Source of the DNA: an uncultured Eubacterium sp.
GTDB taxonomy: Bacteria > Bacillota > Clostridia > Lachnospirales > Lachnospiraceae
Length of the DNA: 64,000 nt
Direction: 5' to 3'
NCBI GenBank assembly: GCA_934316845.1
Contig: CAKRDZ010000016.1
Span: 9,076 to 73,075 of the forward strand
The notes under the pieces were generated by a model that did no database searches, was not told the origin of the DNA, and was given only the letters and a program-made list of their open reading frames with translations. This document shows positions 1-9,527 of this stretch, one piece after another. Position 1 is the stretch's first letter, and the number at the start of each line of letters is the position of its first letter. A program made the position numbers and the translations under genes.

Positions 1-1
1 A

Positions 2-706
2 CGCGCAAATTTCAGTAAGTACAATGAAATCTTTGGATTTGGACAAAAGACAGGGATCGATCTGCCGGGAGAGACGGCGGGGCTGATTCATAAGGAAGAG
101 GAATTGAATCCGGTGGAACTTGCGACAAGCAGTTTTGGACAGACACAGACGGTTACGATGGTACAGATGGCAGCCGGTTTTAGTTCCCTTGTCAATGGCG
201 GGGATTATTATGAGCCGCACATTGTCAAAGAGATTCAAAATGAAAACGGTGCTATTGTGAAGAAAATGGAACCGGTTGCCGTGAAAAAGACCGTTTCGGA
301 TAAGACAAGCAGTCTGATCCGCCAATACATGAAAGCGACGGTAGAAGATGGAACGGCAGCGCCGGCTGCAGTGAAAGGCTACTCGATCGGTGGAAAGACG
401 GGAACGGCGCAGAAGCGTCCGGTGTCAGAGCGCAAATACCTGGTATCTTTTCTGGGATGTGTACCGGCAGAAAATCCGGAAGCCGTTGTCTATGTGATCA
501 TTGACGAACCGCATGTGGAAGATCAGGCACATAGTACGTATGCGACAGAATTTGCTTCAAAGATCATGAAAAAGATTCTTCCGTTTTTGGAAATTTATCC
601 GGAAAAGGAGGAAGAACCGAAAGCGACAGACAAACCGCAGGATGACAGTACGGAACCGGTGGGTGAAGATACGGCCGGACAGGATCCGGCTGGCAGCGGA
701 CAGTAA
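2..706 (+). CDS. Class B penicillin-binding protein (FtsI/SpoVD-like), C-terminal part, 5' end outside window
   Basis: The reading frame is open from base 2 with no start, so the N-terminal part lies upstream of the window. What remains is the end of a transpeptidase domain: the segment FGQKTGIDLPGE, the family-typical ELATSSFGQ, and the active-site triad motif KTGT (GGKTGTAQK, codons at about 389-409). Class B PBPs cross-link septal or spore peptidoglycan outside the membrane. No PASTA domain follows; instead the protein ends in an acidic Glu/Asp/Pro-rich tail of about 35 residues. A second PBP follows 78 bp downstream and then mraY-murD, which places it in the division cluster. Whether it is the vegetative FtsI or the sporulation SpoVD copy cannot be decided from this fragment. 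Confidence 0.92.
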   Translation, partial: RANFSKYNEIFGFGQKTGIDLPGETAGLIHKEEELNPVELATSSFGQTQTVTMVQMAAGFSSLVNGGDYYEPHIVKEIQNENGAIVKKMEPVAVKKTVSDKTSSLIRQYMKATVEDGTAAPAAVKGYSIGGKTGTAQKRPVSERKYLVSFLGCVPAENPEAVVYVIIDEPHVEDQAHSTYATEFASKIMKKILPFLEIYPEKEEEPKATDKPQDDSTEPVGEDTAGQDPAGSGQ

Positions 707-784
707 GCGGAATATTTTTACTGTATAAGAATACATTAGTAAAGATATTTATTTCAAAAGCAGGGGCTTTGGAATGGAGGCAGG

Positions 785-2503
785 ATGCTTGTCGGTCACA
801 AAACGTACCAAAGACAGAGTTTGTTTTTGGTATTTTTTGTATGTACTCTTGTTGCATCGATCCTTCTCGTGAGACTGGGGTATCTTATGCTTACAAAAGC
901 AGATTATTATGGCGTGAAAGCAAAAGAACTTCATGAAAGAGAGCGAACGATAAAGGCAGAGCGGGGAAAGATTCTTGACAGGAATGGAAATGTTCTGGCA
1001 GGCAATGTGTCGGTATCGACGATTTCCGTCATCCACAGCCAGGTAAAAGAACCGGAAAAAGTAATTTCCGTGTTGAGTAAAGAACTTGGTATCAGCGAAG
1101 CGGAAATCCGGAAAAAAGTGGAAAAAGTTTCCTCTCGTGAAAAGATAAAATCCAATGTTGAGAAAGAAATTTCAGACCGGATACGAGCCTATAAACTGGC
1201 AGGTGTGACGGTGGATGAAGATTATAAACGATATTATGAATACGGGTCGCTTGCTTCCAAGGTGATTGGGTTTACCGGTGGAGATAACCAGGGAATTGTT
1301 GGTATTGAAGTGGCTTATGAGTCCGTATTAAAAGGTCTGGATGGTTCGATACTTACGATGGCAACTGCCGGAGGTGTGGAGATCCGGAATGGAGCAGAGG
1401 CCCGTAAGGAACCGATTGCCGGCTGGGATCTGACAACAAGTCTGGATCTCAATGTGATGCAGTATGCGACACAGGTAGCCAATACGTTATTAGAACAGAA
1501 ACAGGCAAAAACGGTAGAAATCATCATTATGAATCCACAAAACGGAGAAATCTATGCGATGGTAAATGCGCCGGAATTTGATCTCAATCATCCTTATACT
1601 CTTACGGAGGAAAAAGAGGGGATGAGCCAGAAGGAAAAAATGACAGCCCTGAATGCCATGTGGAGAAATCTTGCGGTCAGTGATACGTATGAGCCGGGAT
1701 CAACGTTTAAGGTGGTGACGGCGGCGACGGCACTTGACAAAGGGGTTGTAAAGATGACAGACACGTTTTCCTGCCCCGGGTATAAAATAGTGGAAGACCG
1801 TCGCATCCGGTGTCATAAGACGACCGGGCATGGAGCAGAGACGTTTGAACAGGGAATTATGAATTCCTGCAATCCCGTATTTATGGAGGTTGGCGCAAGA
1901 GTCGGTGTGCAGGGGCTTTTTGATGGCATGAAAAAATTCGGTATATTGGAAAAAACCGGAATTGACGTGCCGGGAGAGGCTGCCACCATTATGCACAAAC
2001 AGGAAAATGTCGGAGCGGTTGAACTGGCGACGATGTCTTTTGGCCAGTCCTTTCAGCTGTCTCCAATCCGTATGCTGACCTCTGTCTGTATGATCATTAA
2101 CGGCGGCAGGAAGATCACACCGCATTTTGGAATGTATGCGGTAAACAGCGACAAAACCCAAATGAAAAAAATGTCGTATTCCTCCGGAAAAGCAGTACTG
2201 GATGCATCCGTATCGGAAGAAATCCGCAAGGCACTGGAAAAAGTTGTCAGTGAAGGCGGCGGGAAGAAAGCCGGTGTGGAAGGCTTCTTTATTGGAGGCA
2301 AGACAGGAACAAGCCAGAAACTGCCGCGTGGCAGCGGAAAATACATTGCGTCATGCATCGGCTTTTCTCCGGTGGAGAATCCAAGTGTGATCGCCATGGT
2401 GCGTATTGATGAGCCACAGGGCTTGTATTATGGAGGCGTGATCGCAGCGCCAGCGATTTCGACATTGTATACCAATATTTTGCCGTATCTCTTAAAAGAG
2501 TGA
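785..2503 (+). CDS. Class B penicillin-binding protein 2 (FtsI/SpoVD family)
   Basis: 572-residue transpeptidase. One N-terminal membrane helix (about residues 11-33) is followed by the PBP dimerisation domain (RGKILDRNGNVLA near residue 60) and a complete catalytic domain: SxxK at S306-K309 (EPGSTFKV), SxN at S361-N363 (SCN) and KTGT at K506-T509. The ATG at 785 has a GGAGG about 5 bases upstream. No PASTA repeats are present. It is the second of two tandem class B PBPs, an arrangement in which one copy usually serves division and the other spore cortex synthesis with a SEDS partner. The SEDS gene four genes downstream is the likely partner pool. Assignment to SpoVD rather than FtsI is inference. 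Confidence 0.93.
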   Translation: MLVGHKTYQRQSLFLVFFVCTLVASILLVRLGYLMLTKADYYGVKAKELHERERTIKAERGKILDRNGNVLAGNVSVSTISVIHSQVKEPEKVISVLSKELGISEAEIRKKVEKVSSREKIKSNVEKEISDRIRAYKLAGVTVDEDYKRYYEYGSLASKVIGFTGGDNQGIVGIEVAYESVLKGLDGSILTMATAGGVEIRNGAEARKEPIAGWDLTTSLDLNVMQYATQVANTLLEQKQAKTVEIIIMNPQNGEIYAMVNAPEFDLNHPYTLTEEKEGMSQKEKMTALNAMWRNLAVSDTYEPGSTFKVVTAATALDKGVVKMTDTFSCPGYKIVEDRRIRCHKTTGHGAETFEQGIMNSCNPVFMEVGARVGVQGLFDGMKKFGILEKTGIDVPGEAATIMHKQENVGAVELATMSFGQSFQLSPIRMLTSVCMIINGGRKITPHFGMYAVNSDKTQMKKMSYSSGKAVLDASVSEEIRKALEKVVSEGGGKKAGVEGFFIGGKTGTSQKLPRGSGKYIASCIGFSPVENPSVIAMVRIDEPQGLYYGGVIAAPAISTLYTNILPYLLKE

Positions 2504-2513
2504 TAAGAAAACC

Positions 2514-2542
2514 TTGCGGTTACAGCCATAATGGGGTAGAAT
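2514..2542 (+). promoter_or_regulatory. Candidate promoter upstream of mraY
   Basis: TTGCGG (2514-2519), 17-base spacer, TAGAAT (2537-2542), in the 82-base gap between the PBP gene and mraY. It would allow mraY and downstream genes to be transcribed apart from the PBPs. Read by eye only. Confidence 0.4.
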
Positions 2543-2585
2543 AGTTACGAGGAAACAAATAAAAACGATAAATGAGGTGTAAAAA

Positions 2586-3548
2586 GTGAAATTTGATTTG
2601 AGTATCATGATGCCGGTAGTGATTGCGTTTGGAATAAGTGTGATTTTATGTCCAATCGTTATTCCTTTTTTACGTAAGTTAAAATTTGGACAGTTTGTCC
2701 GAGATGATGGACCGCAGTCGCATTTGAAAAAAGCGGGAACTCCGACCATGGGAGGGCTGATCATCCTGGTGTCGATTCTTCTTACGTCTCTGATCTACAT
2801 AGGAAAATATTCAGAGATCATCCCGGTTTTGTTTATGACGCTTGGATTTGGTATCATCGGTTTTTTGGATGATTATATCAAAGTGGTGATGAAGCGTTCT
2901 CTGGGATTAAAGCCGTTACAGAAAATGTTTGGCCAGTTTATTGTGACTGCAGTATTTGTTTACTACTATTATAATGTGGCACATATGACTGTGGCCATCC
3001 GTATTCCGTTTATGGATCAGGTTTTTACGATGCCGGATTGGCTGTTTGTTATTTTTGTATTTATTGTAGTTTTAGGAACGGTAAATGGTGTGAATTTTAC
3101 CGATGGACTGGATGGTCTTGCGTCCGGAGTTACGGTGATCGTAGGGACTTTCTTTACAATCGCGGCGGCAGCGATCGAGCCGGCAATGACACCGATTACC
3201 GGAGCGGTAGTGGGAAGTCTCTTGGGATTTCTTCTCTTTAATACGTATCCGGCCCGTGTGTTTATGGGAGATACCGGGTCGCTGGCACTTGGTGGATTTG
3301 TGGCATCCATTGCGCTGATGCTTCATATGCCGTTATTTATTGTTATTGTCGGGCTGATTTATCTGGTAGAAGTGCTTTCAGTTATAATTCAGGTTGGATA
3401 TTTTAAATTGACCCATGGAAAGCGAATTTTCAAAATGGCACCGATCCATCATCATTTTGAATTGAGTGGTTTTTCCGAAACACAGGTCGTAGCAGCGTTT
3501 AGCATCATTACAGCCATTTTGTGCCTGATTGGTTTGATGGCATTATAA
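2586..3548 (+). CDS. mraY: Phospho-N-acetylmuramoyl-pentapeptide-transferase MraY
   Basis: MraY transfers phospho-MurNAc-pentapeptide from UDP to undecaprenyl phosphate, making lipid I at the cytoplasmic membrane face. The 320-residue protein has about ten hydrophobic segments and the family's catalytic motifs: the Asp pair in GFLDDYIK, NFTDGLDGLA, and the cytoplasmic HHHFE loop (PIHHHFELSG). The start is GTG at 2586, six bases after GAGGTG; the reading frame gives MKFDLSIMM. It sits between the PBP and murD, the standard order of the division/cell-wall cluster. Confidence 0.97.
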   Translation: MKFDLSIMMPVVIAFGISVILCPIVIPFLRKLKFGQFVRDDGPQSHLKKAGTPTMGGLIILVSILLTSLIYIGKYSEIIPVLFMTLGFGIIGFLDDYIKVVMKRSLGLKPLQKMFGQFIVTAVFVYYYYNVAHMTVAIRIPFMDQVFTMPDWLFVIFVFIVVLGTVNGVNFTDGLDGLASGVTVIVGTFFTIAAAAIEPAMTPITGAVVGSLLGFLLFNTYPARVFMGDTGSLALGGFVASIALMLHMPLFIVIVGLIYLVEVLSVIIQVGYFKLTHGKRIFKMAPIHHHFELSGFSETQVVAAFSIITAILCLIGLMAL

Positions 3549-3573
3549 ACAATACAGGAATGGAGAGAAGAAA

Positions 3574-4908
3574 ATGGATTTTTCAGGAAAACAGGCAGCC
3601 GTGATCGGCTATGGAAAGAGTGGAAAAGCAGCACTTGAACTGCTTGGAAAACTTGGCGCAAAGCGGGTTTTATACGATCAAAAATTGGATGTGAATGCTC
3701 CGGGGATTGAGGCAGAAGTTCTTGTGTCAGGTGAATTTAAAGAAGAAGGATGGGAAGGAACCGATGTGGCTGTGTTTAGTCCCGGCGTTCCTGTCTTTGA
3801 TAAAATCGGAGATTTCTTCCGTTCAAAAAATATTCCGATCATTGGTGAGATTGAACTGGGGTATCTGGTAGACAAAGGAAGTGTGATGGCGATCACCGGA
3901 ACCAATGGAAAGACAACGACGACGACTTTGGTCGGCGAGATCATGAAAGCATATAATGACAAAACGTTTGTTGTGGGAAATATTGGAAATCCATACACGA
4001 GTGAAGCAGATAAAACTTCAGAAGATTCCGTTACGGTGGCAGAGATCAGCAGTTTTCAATTGGAAAGTACCGATACATTCTGCCCGAAAGTCAGCGCGAT
4101 CTTAAACATTACGCCGGATCATCTGAACCGTCATGGAACGATGGAGAAATATGCGGAGACAAAACTTTCTATTACCAAAAATCAGACGAAAGAGCAATTC
4201 TGCATTCTGAATTATGAAGATGCGAGACTGCGCGAGGCGGCTGACAGCCTTCCGTGTCAGGTGGAATTTTTCAGCAGCCGGCAGAAAATTGACAATGGAA
4301 TGTACAAAGATGCCTCCGGAAATCTGATCCGCAGCCGGGATGGCAAGGTGCTTTTGAATCAGAAAGAAACGAAACTGCCGGGGGATCACAATGCGGAAAA
4401 CATCATGGCAGCCCTTCTTATGGTAGAAAAAATGGGTGTGCCGGATGACGTGGCAGTGGAAGTGACAAAACATTTTCACCCGGTAGAACATCGTGTAGAG
4501 TACGTTACTACGATACAGGGTGTGGAATACTACAATGATTCGAAGGGAACGAACCCGGATGCTGCCATCAAGGGAATCCAGTCGATGGACCGCCCGACGA
4601 TCCTGATCGGCGGTGGTTATGATAAAGGCGGAAGTTTCAGTGACTGGATCCGCAGTTTTGACGGAAAAGTAAAGCGCCTTCTTCTTCTTGGAGCGACCAA
4701 AGAACGCATTGCACAGGAAGCAAAGGAATGCGGGTTCTTTGACTATCAGTTTGTAGATTCTCTGGAAGAGGCAGTGCAGGCAGCATATGATCTGGCAGAG
4801 AGCGGAGATGCTGTCCTGCTTTCACCGGCATGTGCAAGCTGGGATATGTTTGATTCTTATGAACAAAGGGGAACGATGTTTAAAGATTATGTAAGAGGTT
4901 TGGAGTGA
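3574..4908 (+). CDS. murD: UDP-N-acetylmuramoylalanine--D-glutamate ligase MurD
   Basis: MurD adds D-glutamate to UDP-MurNAc-L-Ala using ATP in the cytoplasm. The 444 residues fit the family. An N-terminal Rossmann-like segment (AAVIGYGKSGKAAL) precedes the Mur-ligase P-loop GTNGKTTTT near residue 110, the central HRVEYV segment and NDSKGTNPDA, and the C-terminal GGYDKG segment. The gene starts 25 bases after mraY with a GGAGAG site and is followed eight bases later by the SEDS gene, so it is co-transcribed with both. Confidence 0.97.
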   Translation: MDFSGKQAAVIGYGKSGKAALELLGKLGAKRVLYDQKLDVNAPGIEAEVLVSGEFKEEGWEGTDVAVFSPGVPVFDKIGDFFRSKNIPIIGEIELGYLVDKGSVMAITGTNGKTTTTTLVGEIMKAYNDKTFVVGNIGNPYTSEADKTSEDSVTVAEISSFQLESTDTFCPKVSAILNITPDHLNRHGTMEKYAETKLSITKNQTKEQFCILNYEDARLREAADSLPCQVEFFSSRQKIDNGMYKDASGNLIRSRDGKVLLNQKETKLPGDHNAENIMAALLMVEKMGVPDDVAVEVTKHFHPVEHRVEYVTTIQGVEYYNDSKGTNPDAAIKGIQSMDRPTILIGGGYDKGGSFSDWIRSFDGKVKRLLLLGATKERIAQEAKECGFFDYQFVDSLEEAVQAAYDLAESGDAVLLSPACASWDMFDSYEQRGTMFKDYVRGLE

Positions 4909-4915
4909 TCGGTTC

Positions 4916-6058
4916 ATGAAAAACAGAAAACAGGAAGCAGCCGCGGCGGCAGAAGGAGTATATACATTTGATTACAGTCTTCTCCTGATCGTGCTATGTC
5001 TTCTTGGATTTGGACTATTGATGATCTATAGTTCCAGTTCTTATACAGCACAGGTAAAGTTCCAGGATTCCGCGTATTTTTTGAAAAAGCAGATGCTGAA
5101 TCTTCTCGTGGGAATCGTTGTCATGGTATTTGTGTCAAAGATTGATTACCGTATTCTTTTAAAACGGCTGCCCGGATTACATGCGCATCTTGTGACGGTA
5201 TTGTATTTTTGTGCCGTGCTGTTGCAGCTGTCTGTATATTTTGTCGGAAGAGAATTTAACGGAGCAAAAAGATGGCTGGTCATTGGACCGGTTTCCATAC
5301 AGCCGGCGGAGATCAGTAAAATTGCCGTGCTGCTCATTACGGCTTCGTTTATCAACAATGCGCCGGCGATGGTAAGCCATATCAAAGGGGCGATCCGGAT
5401 CCTTCTTGCGGCTGCCGTGCTGATCGTTCTTGTCGGAAAAGAAAACCTAAGTTCTGCGATCGTGATGATGGGCATCGTGTTCATTATGTGTTTTGTGGCG
5501 GCGCGCTATAAGAGAATGTACATTATCAGTATGCTGATCGTGGCAGGACTGGTCTGGATGTTTATTACCTTTGGAGATTCCTTTCGTATGCAGCGTATCG
5601 AGATATGGCGTGATGTGGAAAATAATGAAGGCGGATTTCAGATCCTGCAGGGCTTGTACGCCATTGCGTCCGGCGGGTTATTTGGAACAGGTCTTGGACA
5701 GAGTATGCAGAAACTCGGATTTATCCCGGAACCGCATAATGATATGATCTTTGCGGTGATCTGTGAAGAACTGGGGATTGTAGGAGCCGGGATCGTAATG
5801 CTTATGTTTTTGATCCTGCTCTGGCGTATTTACGATATTGCAACGACTTCTCCGGATCTTTTCAGCGGCATGATCTGTACCGGTGTTATGGCGCAGATTG
5901 GTGTTCAGGTACTTGCCAACATTGCGGTTGTTACCAATACCATTCCTTCCACCGGTATTTCGCTTCCGTTTATCAGTTATGGAGGAAGCAGTGTGATCTT
6001 TCTGCTGGCAGAGATTGGACTGGTGCTGCAGATTTCGAAAAAAAGAGTAAAGACATGA
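4916..6058 (+). CDS. SEDS family peptidoglycan glycosyltransferase (FtsW/SpoVE)
   Basis: 380-residue polytopic protein with about ten transmembrane segments. SEDS proteins polymerise lipid II into glycan strands with a class B PBP partner. Diagnostic stretches are visible: LLMIYSSSS after the first helix, the NGAKRWL loop, PHNDMIFAVICEELG and the terminal LPFISYGGSS. It lies between murD and murA. The position and the two adjacent class B PBPs fit either FtsW (division) or SpoVE (spore cortex); the sequence read by eye does not separate them. Confidence 0.94.
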   Translation: MKNRKQEAAAAAEGVYTFDYSLLLIVLCLLGFGLLMIYSSSSYTAQVKFQDSAYFLKKQMLNLLVGIVVMVFVSKIDYRILLKRLPGLHAHLVTVLYFCAVLLQLSVYFVGREFNGAKRWLVIGPVSIQPAEISKIAVLLITASFINNAPAMVSHIKGAIRILLAAAVLIVLVGKENLSSAIVMMGIVFIMCFVAARYKRMYIISMLIVAGLVWMFITFGDSFRMQRIEIWRDVENNEGGFQILQGLYAIASGGLFGTGLGQSMQKLGFIPEPHNDMIFAVICEELGIVGAGIVMLMFLILLWRIYDIATTSPDLFSGMICTGVMAQIGVQVLANIAVVTNTIPSTGISLPFISYGGSSVIFLLAEIGLVLQISKKRVKT

Positions 6059-6120
6059 TACCAACAGATAAATTCCGCATATCATAAGATAGAAATGTAA
6101 GTGAGTGCGGAGGTCGGAAA

Positions 6121-7362
6121 GTGCAGATTGTAGTTCGTGGCGGCCGGCGGGCAGAAGGCGAAGCAGAGCTTCAGGGAAGCAAAAATGCGGCTTTACCGAT
6201 GCTGGCAGCGGGGATTCTTACGAAGGAAGAGATCCGTTTTCATCATTGTCCGAATATTTCGGATGTACGGGTAATGACAGAATTGCTGGAAAATATTGGA
6301 ATACAGACGGCGTGGGAAGATACAGTGCTTTGTATGCAGGCCGATCATTTGAAAAACAGCGAAATATTACAAAAAGAGGCCGGGCGTGTTCGAGCGTCCA
6401 TTCTTTTTCTCGGAAGTCTGTTGGCGCGCACCGGAAAGGCAAAAGTACATATGCCCGGAGGATGTTCCATCGGCCGCCGTCCGATCGATATCCATATTGC
6501 GGCGTTTGAAAAGTCAGGTGTCGCGGTAACCGAGGAAGGAGAATGGCTGGTATGCTGCCGCAGACAGGTGCCGGACCGGATTACGATTCGGTTTCCGTAT
6601 CCCAGCGTGGGTGCGGTGGAAAATATGATCTTGTTTCATGCCCGTGGAAAATCCGAAGTTACTTTGGAAAATTGTGCCAGAGAGCCGGAGATAACGGCTT
6701 TGTGTCAGATGCTCCGCAAGATGGGAGCAGAGATTCAGGGAGAAGGGACGGGGACGATAAATATCCGTGGAGTCAGACGCCTTCATGGAACCGATATCAC
6801 CGTGCCGGGCGACCGTATCGCTTTTATGACCTATGCGGCAATGGCGCTGGGAACACAGGGGGAAATCTGTATCTGTACCAAAAACGAAAACTTTTTAACC
6901 GAACAGAAGGAACTGGAAAAAGCCGGATGCACATTTTTGAATCATGAGAATGAAGTTGTGGTAAGTGCAGACCGGGGGATAAAAGCGATACCGTATTTAA
7001 AGACGGCACCATATCCGGGATTTCCAACGGATGCCCAGTCGCTTTTTCTGACGCTGATGTCGAGAGCGCATGGAGAAAGTGTCTTGTGCGAGACGGTATT
7101 TGAAAACCGGTTTCAAATGATCCCCTATCTGAAAAAGATGGGAGCAGATATTGATACCGTATCCCAGTGTGCTTATGTCCATGGTGTTATCAGACTGCAT
7201 GGTGAGACAGTACGGGCAACCGATCTGCGAAGCGGGGCGGCACTCTTGCTGGCAGGTGTCATGGCAGAGGGAGAAACGGTGATAGAGCAGGCGGAAAATA
7301 TTTTGCGCGGCTATGAGGATCCCGTTCGGAATATGGAAAATTTTGGATTTGAGGTACGATGA
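6121..7362 (+). CDS. murA: UDP-N-acetylglucosamine 1-carboxyvinyltransferase MurA
   Basis: MurA transfers enolpyruvate from PEP to UDP-GlcNAc, the first committed step of peptidoglycan synthesis. The 413-residue protein starts at GTG 6121 after GGAGG. GSKNAALP near the N-terminus binds substrate, and the catalytic loop GGCSIGRRP carries Cys115, the same residue number as in E. coli MurA. Because this Cys is present rather than the Asp of some intrinsically resistant bacteria, fosfomycin sensitivity of the enzyme is expected from family knowledge. It lies in the cell-wall cluster between the SEDS gene and divIB. Confidence 0.96.
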   Translation: MQIVVRGGRRAEGEAELQGSKNAALPMLAAGILTKEEIRFHHCPNISDVRVMTELLENIGIQTAWEDTVLCMQADHLKNSEILQKEAGRVRASILFLGSLLARTGKAKVHMPGGCSIGRRPIDIHIAAFEKSGVAVTEEGEWLVCCRRQVPDRITIRFPYPSVGAVENMILFHARGKSEVTLENCAREPEITALCQMLRKMGAEIQGEGTGTINIRGVRRLHGTDITVPGDRIAFMTYAAMALGTQGEICICTKNENFLTEQKELEKAGCTFLNHENEVVVSADRGIKAIPYLKTAPYPGFPTDAQSLFLTLMSRAHGESVLCETVFENRFQMIPYLKKMGADIDTVSQCAYVHGVIRLHGETVRATDLRSGAALLLAGVMAEGETVIEQAENILRGYEDPVRNMENFGFEVR

Positions 7363-7392
7363 ATAAATTCTATGTATACGAGGAGGAAGACC

Positions 7393-8109
7393 ATGAGTGA
7401 GAAGAAAGGGAAAAAATGGAAAATCATTATTCCGGGGATCATTCTTGCCATTGCGCTTATCATTGCCGCAGTATTTCATGTTACAGAGATCACCGTCGAG
7501 GGAAATACGTTCTTTTCAGAGGAAGTGGTAGCAGGAGAAGTCTGCAATACCTTTTTGGATCACAACGTTGTGACGTCGTGGATTAAGCGGAAATTAGGAT
7601 TTTGCCCGACACTTCCGTACGTCCGGGAATATCAGATTACGTATCCGGGAATCCGGAAGATCCATATCAAATTGTATGAAAAGAAGATAATCGCCGGAAT
7701 TTCGTATATGAACCAGTTTATCTATTTTGATAAAGATGGAACGGTGCTGAAAAGTACACAGGAAAAAATGAAGGGCATACCGCTTTTTGAAACCAAGACA
7801 ATGACGACCTTTTCATTGTATGAAAAGGTACAGATGGAGGATGAAGCGCTTTTGTCCCGGATCATGAATCTGTCCGGGTTATTCCAGCATTATGGTGTTA
7901 CCTGGGACCGCGTGGTGTTTGACAGCGACAATGCCGCTTTTTTGTATTCCGGAGACATCAAAGTAAATCTGGGAAAAAAAGACAATTATGATGAGGCAAT
8001 CGCCGCATTGTCGGATATTTTGAAGACAGCAAAGGAGCAAAAACTGGCAGGAGAGATTGATATGTCATCGTATCATGCCGGAGGAGATGTCATTTTAAAG
8101 AAAAATTAA
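7393..8109 (+). CDS. Cell division protein DivIB/FtsQ
   Basis: Start chosen at ATG 7393 because GAGGAGG lies at 7380-7386, six bases upstream; an in-frame ATG at 7372 has no such site. The 238-residue protein has a short cytoplasmic Lys-rich tail, one membrane helix (about residues 9-28) and an extracellular part beginning with the POTRA-type ITVEGNTFFSEEVV segment. DivIB/FtsQ joins the FtsL-FtsB divisome subcomplex. The sequence is divergent, as usual for the family, and the call rests equally on its place directly before ftsZ. Confidence 0.88.
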   Translation: MSEKKGKKWKIIIPGIILAIALIIAAVFHVTEITVEGNTFFSEEVVAGEVCNTFLDHNVVTSWIKRKLGFCPTLPYVREYQITYPGIRKIHIKLYEKKIIAGISYMNQFIYFDKDGTVLKSTQEKMKGIPLFETKTMTTFSLYEKVQMEDEALLSRIMNLSGLFQHYGVTWDRVVFDSDNAAFLYSGDIKVNLGKKDNYDEAIAALSDILKTAKEQKLAGEIDMSSYHAGGDVILKKN

Positions 8110-8130
8110 CAAAAAAAATGTAATTTATAC

Positions 8131-8159
8131 TTGATATTTTTACGGAAAAACTTTATTAT
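8131..8159 (+). promoter_or_regulatory. Candidate ftsZ promoter
   Basis: The 122-base AT-rich gap before ftsZ holds TTGATA (8131-8136), 17 bases, TATTAT (8154-8159). A second, overlapping TATAAT lies at 8159-8164. It is the longest gap inside the division cluster, consistent with separate control of ftsZ. Confidence 0.5.
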
Positions 8160-8231
8160 ATAATATATATGCGAATATTATACTATAATTGAATATAAAA
8201 TATTTTTGGATAGATAGAAGGAGGAACTGCA

Positions 8232-9524
8232 GTGTTAGAGATAATGAATAACGAGACGGAATACGTCTGCAAGATTCTTGTTGTCGGAGTTGGCGGCGCA
8301 GGAAACAATGCCGTAAACCGCATGATCGATGAAGGAATTCAAGGGGTAGATTTTGTTTGTGCCAATACGGACAAGCAGCATTTGCGCAGATGTAAAGCCC
8401 CGCATATCATACAGATTGGAGAAAAACTGACCAAAGGTCTTGGTGCCGGTGCGCGTCCGGAAGTAGGTGAACAGGCTGCAGAAGAAAGCCGTGAAGAGCT
8501 TTTGAACCTGATCCAGGGACATGACATGGTATTTATCACCTGTGGTATGGGTGGTGGAACCGGTACAGGAGCCGCTCCTGTGATTGCCCAGATCGCAAAA
8601 GAGCAGGATATCCTTACGGTCGGTGTTGTTACAAAACCATTCCAGTTTGAAGGAAAACGCCGGATGGACAATGCACTTGCAGGAATTGATAAATTAAAAG
8701 AAAATGTAGATACACTGATCGTAGTTCCGAATGAAAAACTTCTTTCGATATCCGATAAGAAGACATCCATGAAAGATGCGTTCAGTATGGCAGATCAGGT
8801 ATTGCAGCAGGGTGTACATGGTATTACCGACCTGATCAATCTGCCGGCACTTATCAACCTTGACTTTGCCGATGTTACAACTATCATGAAAGACAAGGGA
8901 ATCGCTCATATCGGAGTGGGATACGGAACCGGTGAAAATAAATGTATGGAGGCCGTACAGCACGCGATCACAAGTCCGTTGCTTGAGACAAGCGTGGATG
9001 GTGCTACAAACTTCATCCTGAACTTCAGTGGTGGAGACATTGGTATCCAGGAGACGAGCGAGGCAGCCGAGTATGTACGTGAGCTTGCCGGAGAAGATGC
9101 AAATATCATCTTTGGTATTATGTTAGATGAAAACGATGACAACGATGGCGTTACGATTACGATCATTGCTACCGGGTTAAAGGATGAAGCAGCACAGGCA
9201 TCGTCCTTTGGAAGTTTTGGCAGTACATTTTCCAATGGTTCCCTTGGTGGAAATCTGAATTCTGGTTTGAATTTAGGACATACAGCATCGACACCGCATG
9301 TGGCAAAGCCTACACCGATGGCAAGGCCAAGTTTTTTAAATGGATTTAGCAGCGCAGCACCTAAGACGCAGTCCCAGACAGCAACGACAGTAAATCAGGA
9401 CATGCCTGTTGTAAATCATAAAATTAACCGGACACCTCAGCAAGTCGGTCACACGATGAAAAAAGAGGATGATAATATTAAAATTCCGGAATTTATACAA
9501 AATTATAGAAAGAAGGAGGACTAA
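8232..9524 (+). CDS. ftsZ: Cell division protein FtsZ
   Basis: Tubulin-like GTPase that forms the Z ring. GTG at 8232 follows AGGAGG by 7 bases. The 430-residue protein shows the GTP-binding GVGGAGNNAVNRM, the tubulin signature GMGGGTGTGAAP, and the T7 synergy loop NLDFADVTTIM. A long Ser/Thr/Gln-rich linker (about residues 320-410) precedes the conserved C-terminal partner-binding peptide IKIPEFIQNYRKK. It is the last division gene and runs, with only 3 bases between, into secG. Confidence 0.98.
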   Translation: MLEIMNNETEYVCKILVVGVGGAGNNAVNRMIDEGIQGVDFVCANTDKQHLRRCKAPHIIQIGEKLTKGLGAGARPEVGEQAAEESREELLNLIQGHDMVFITCGMGGGTGTGAAPVIAQIAKEQDILTVGVVTKPFQFEGKRRMDNALAGIDKLKENVDTLIVVPNEKLLSISDKKTSMKDAFSMADQVLQQGVHGITDLINLPALINLDFADVTTIMKDKGIAHIGVGYGTGENKCMEAVQHAITSPLLETSVDGATNFILNFSGGDIGIQETSEAAEYVRELAGEDANIIFGIMLDENDDNDGVTITIIATGLKDEAAQASSFGSFGSTFSNGSLGGNLNSGLNLGHTASTPHVAKPTPMARPSFLNGFSSAAPKTQSQTATTVNQDMPVVNHKINRTPQQVGHTMKKEDDNIKIPEFIQNYRKKED

Positions 9525-9527
9525 CAG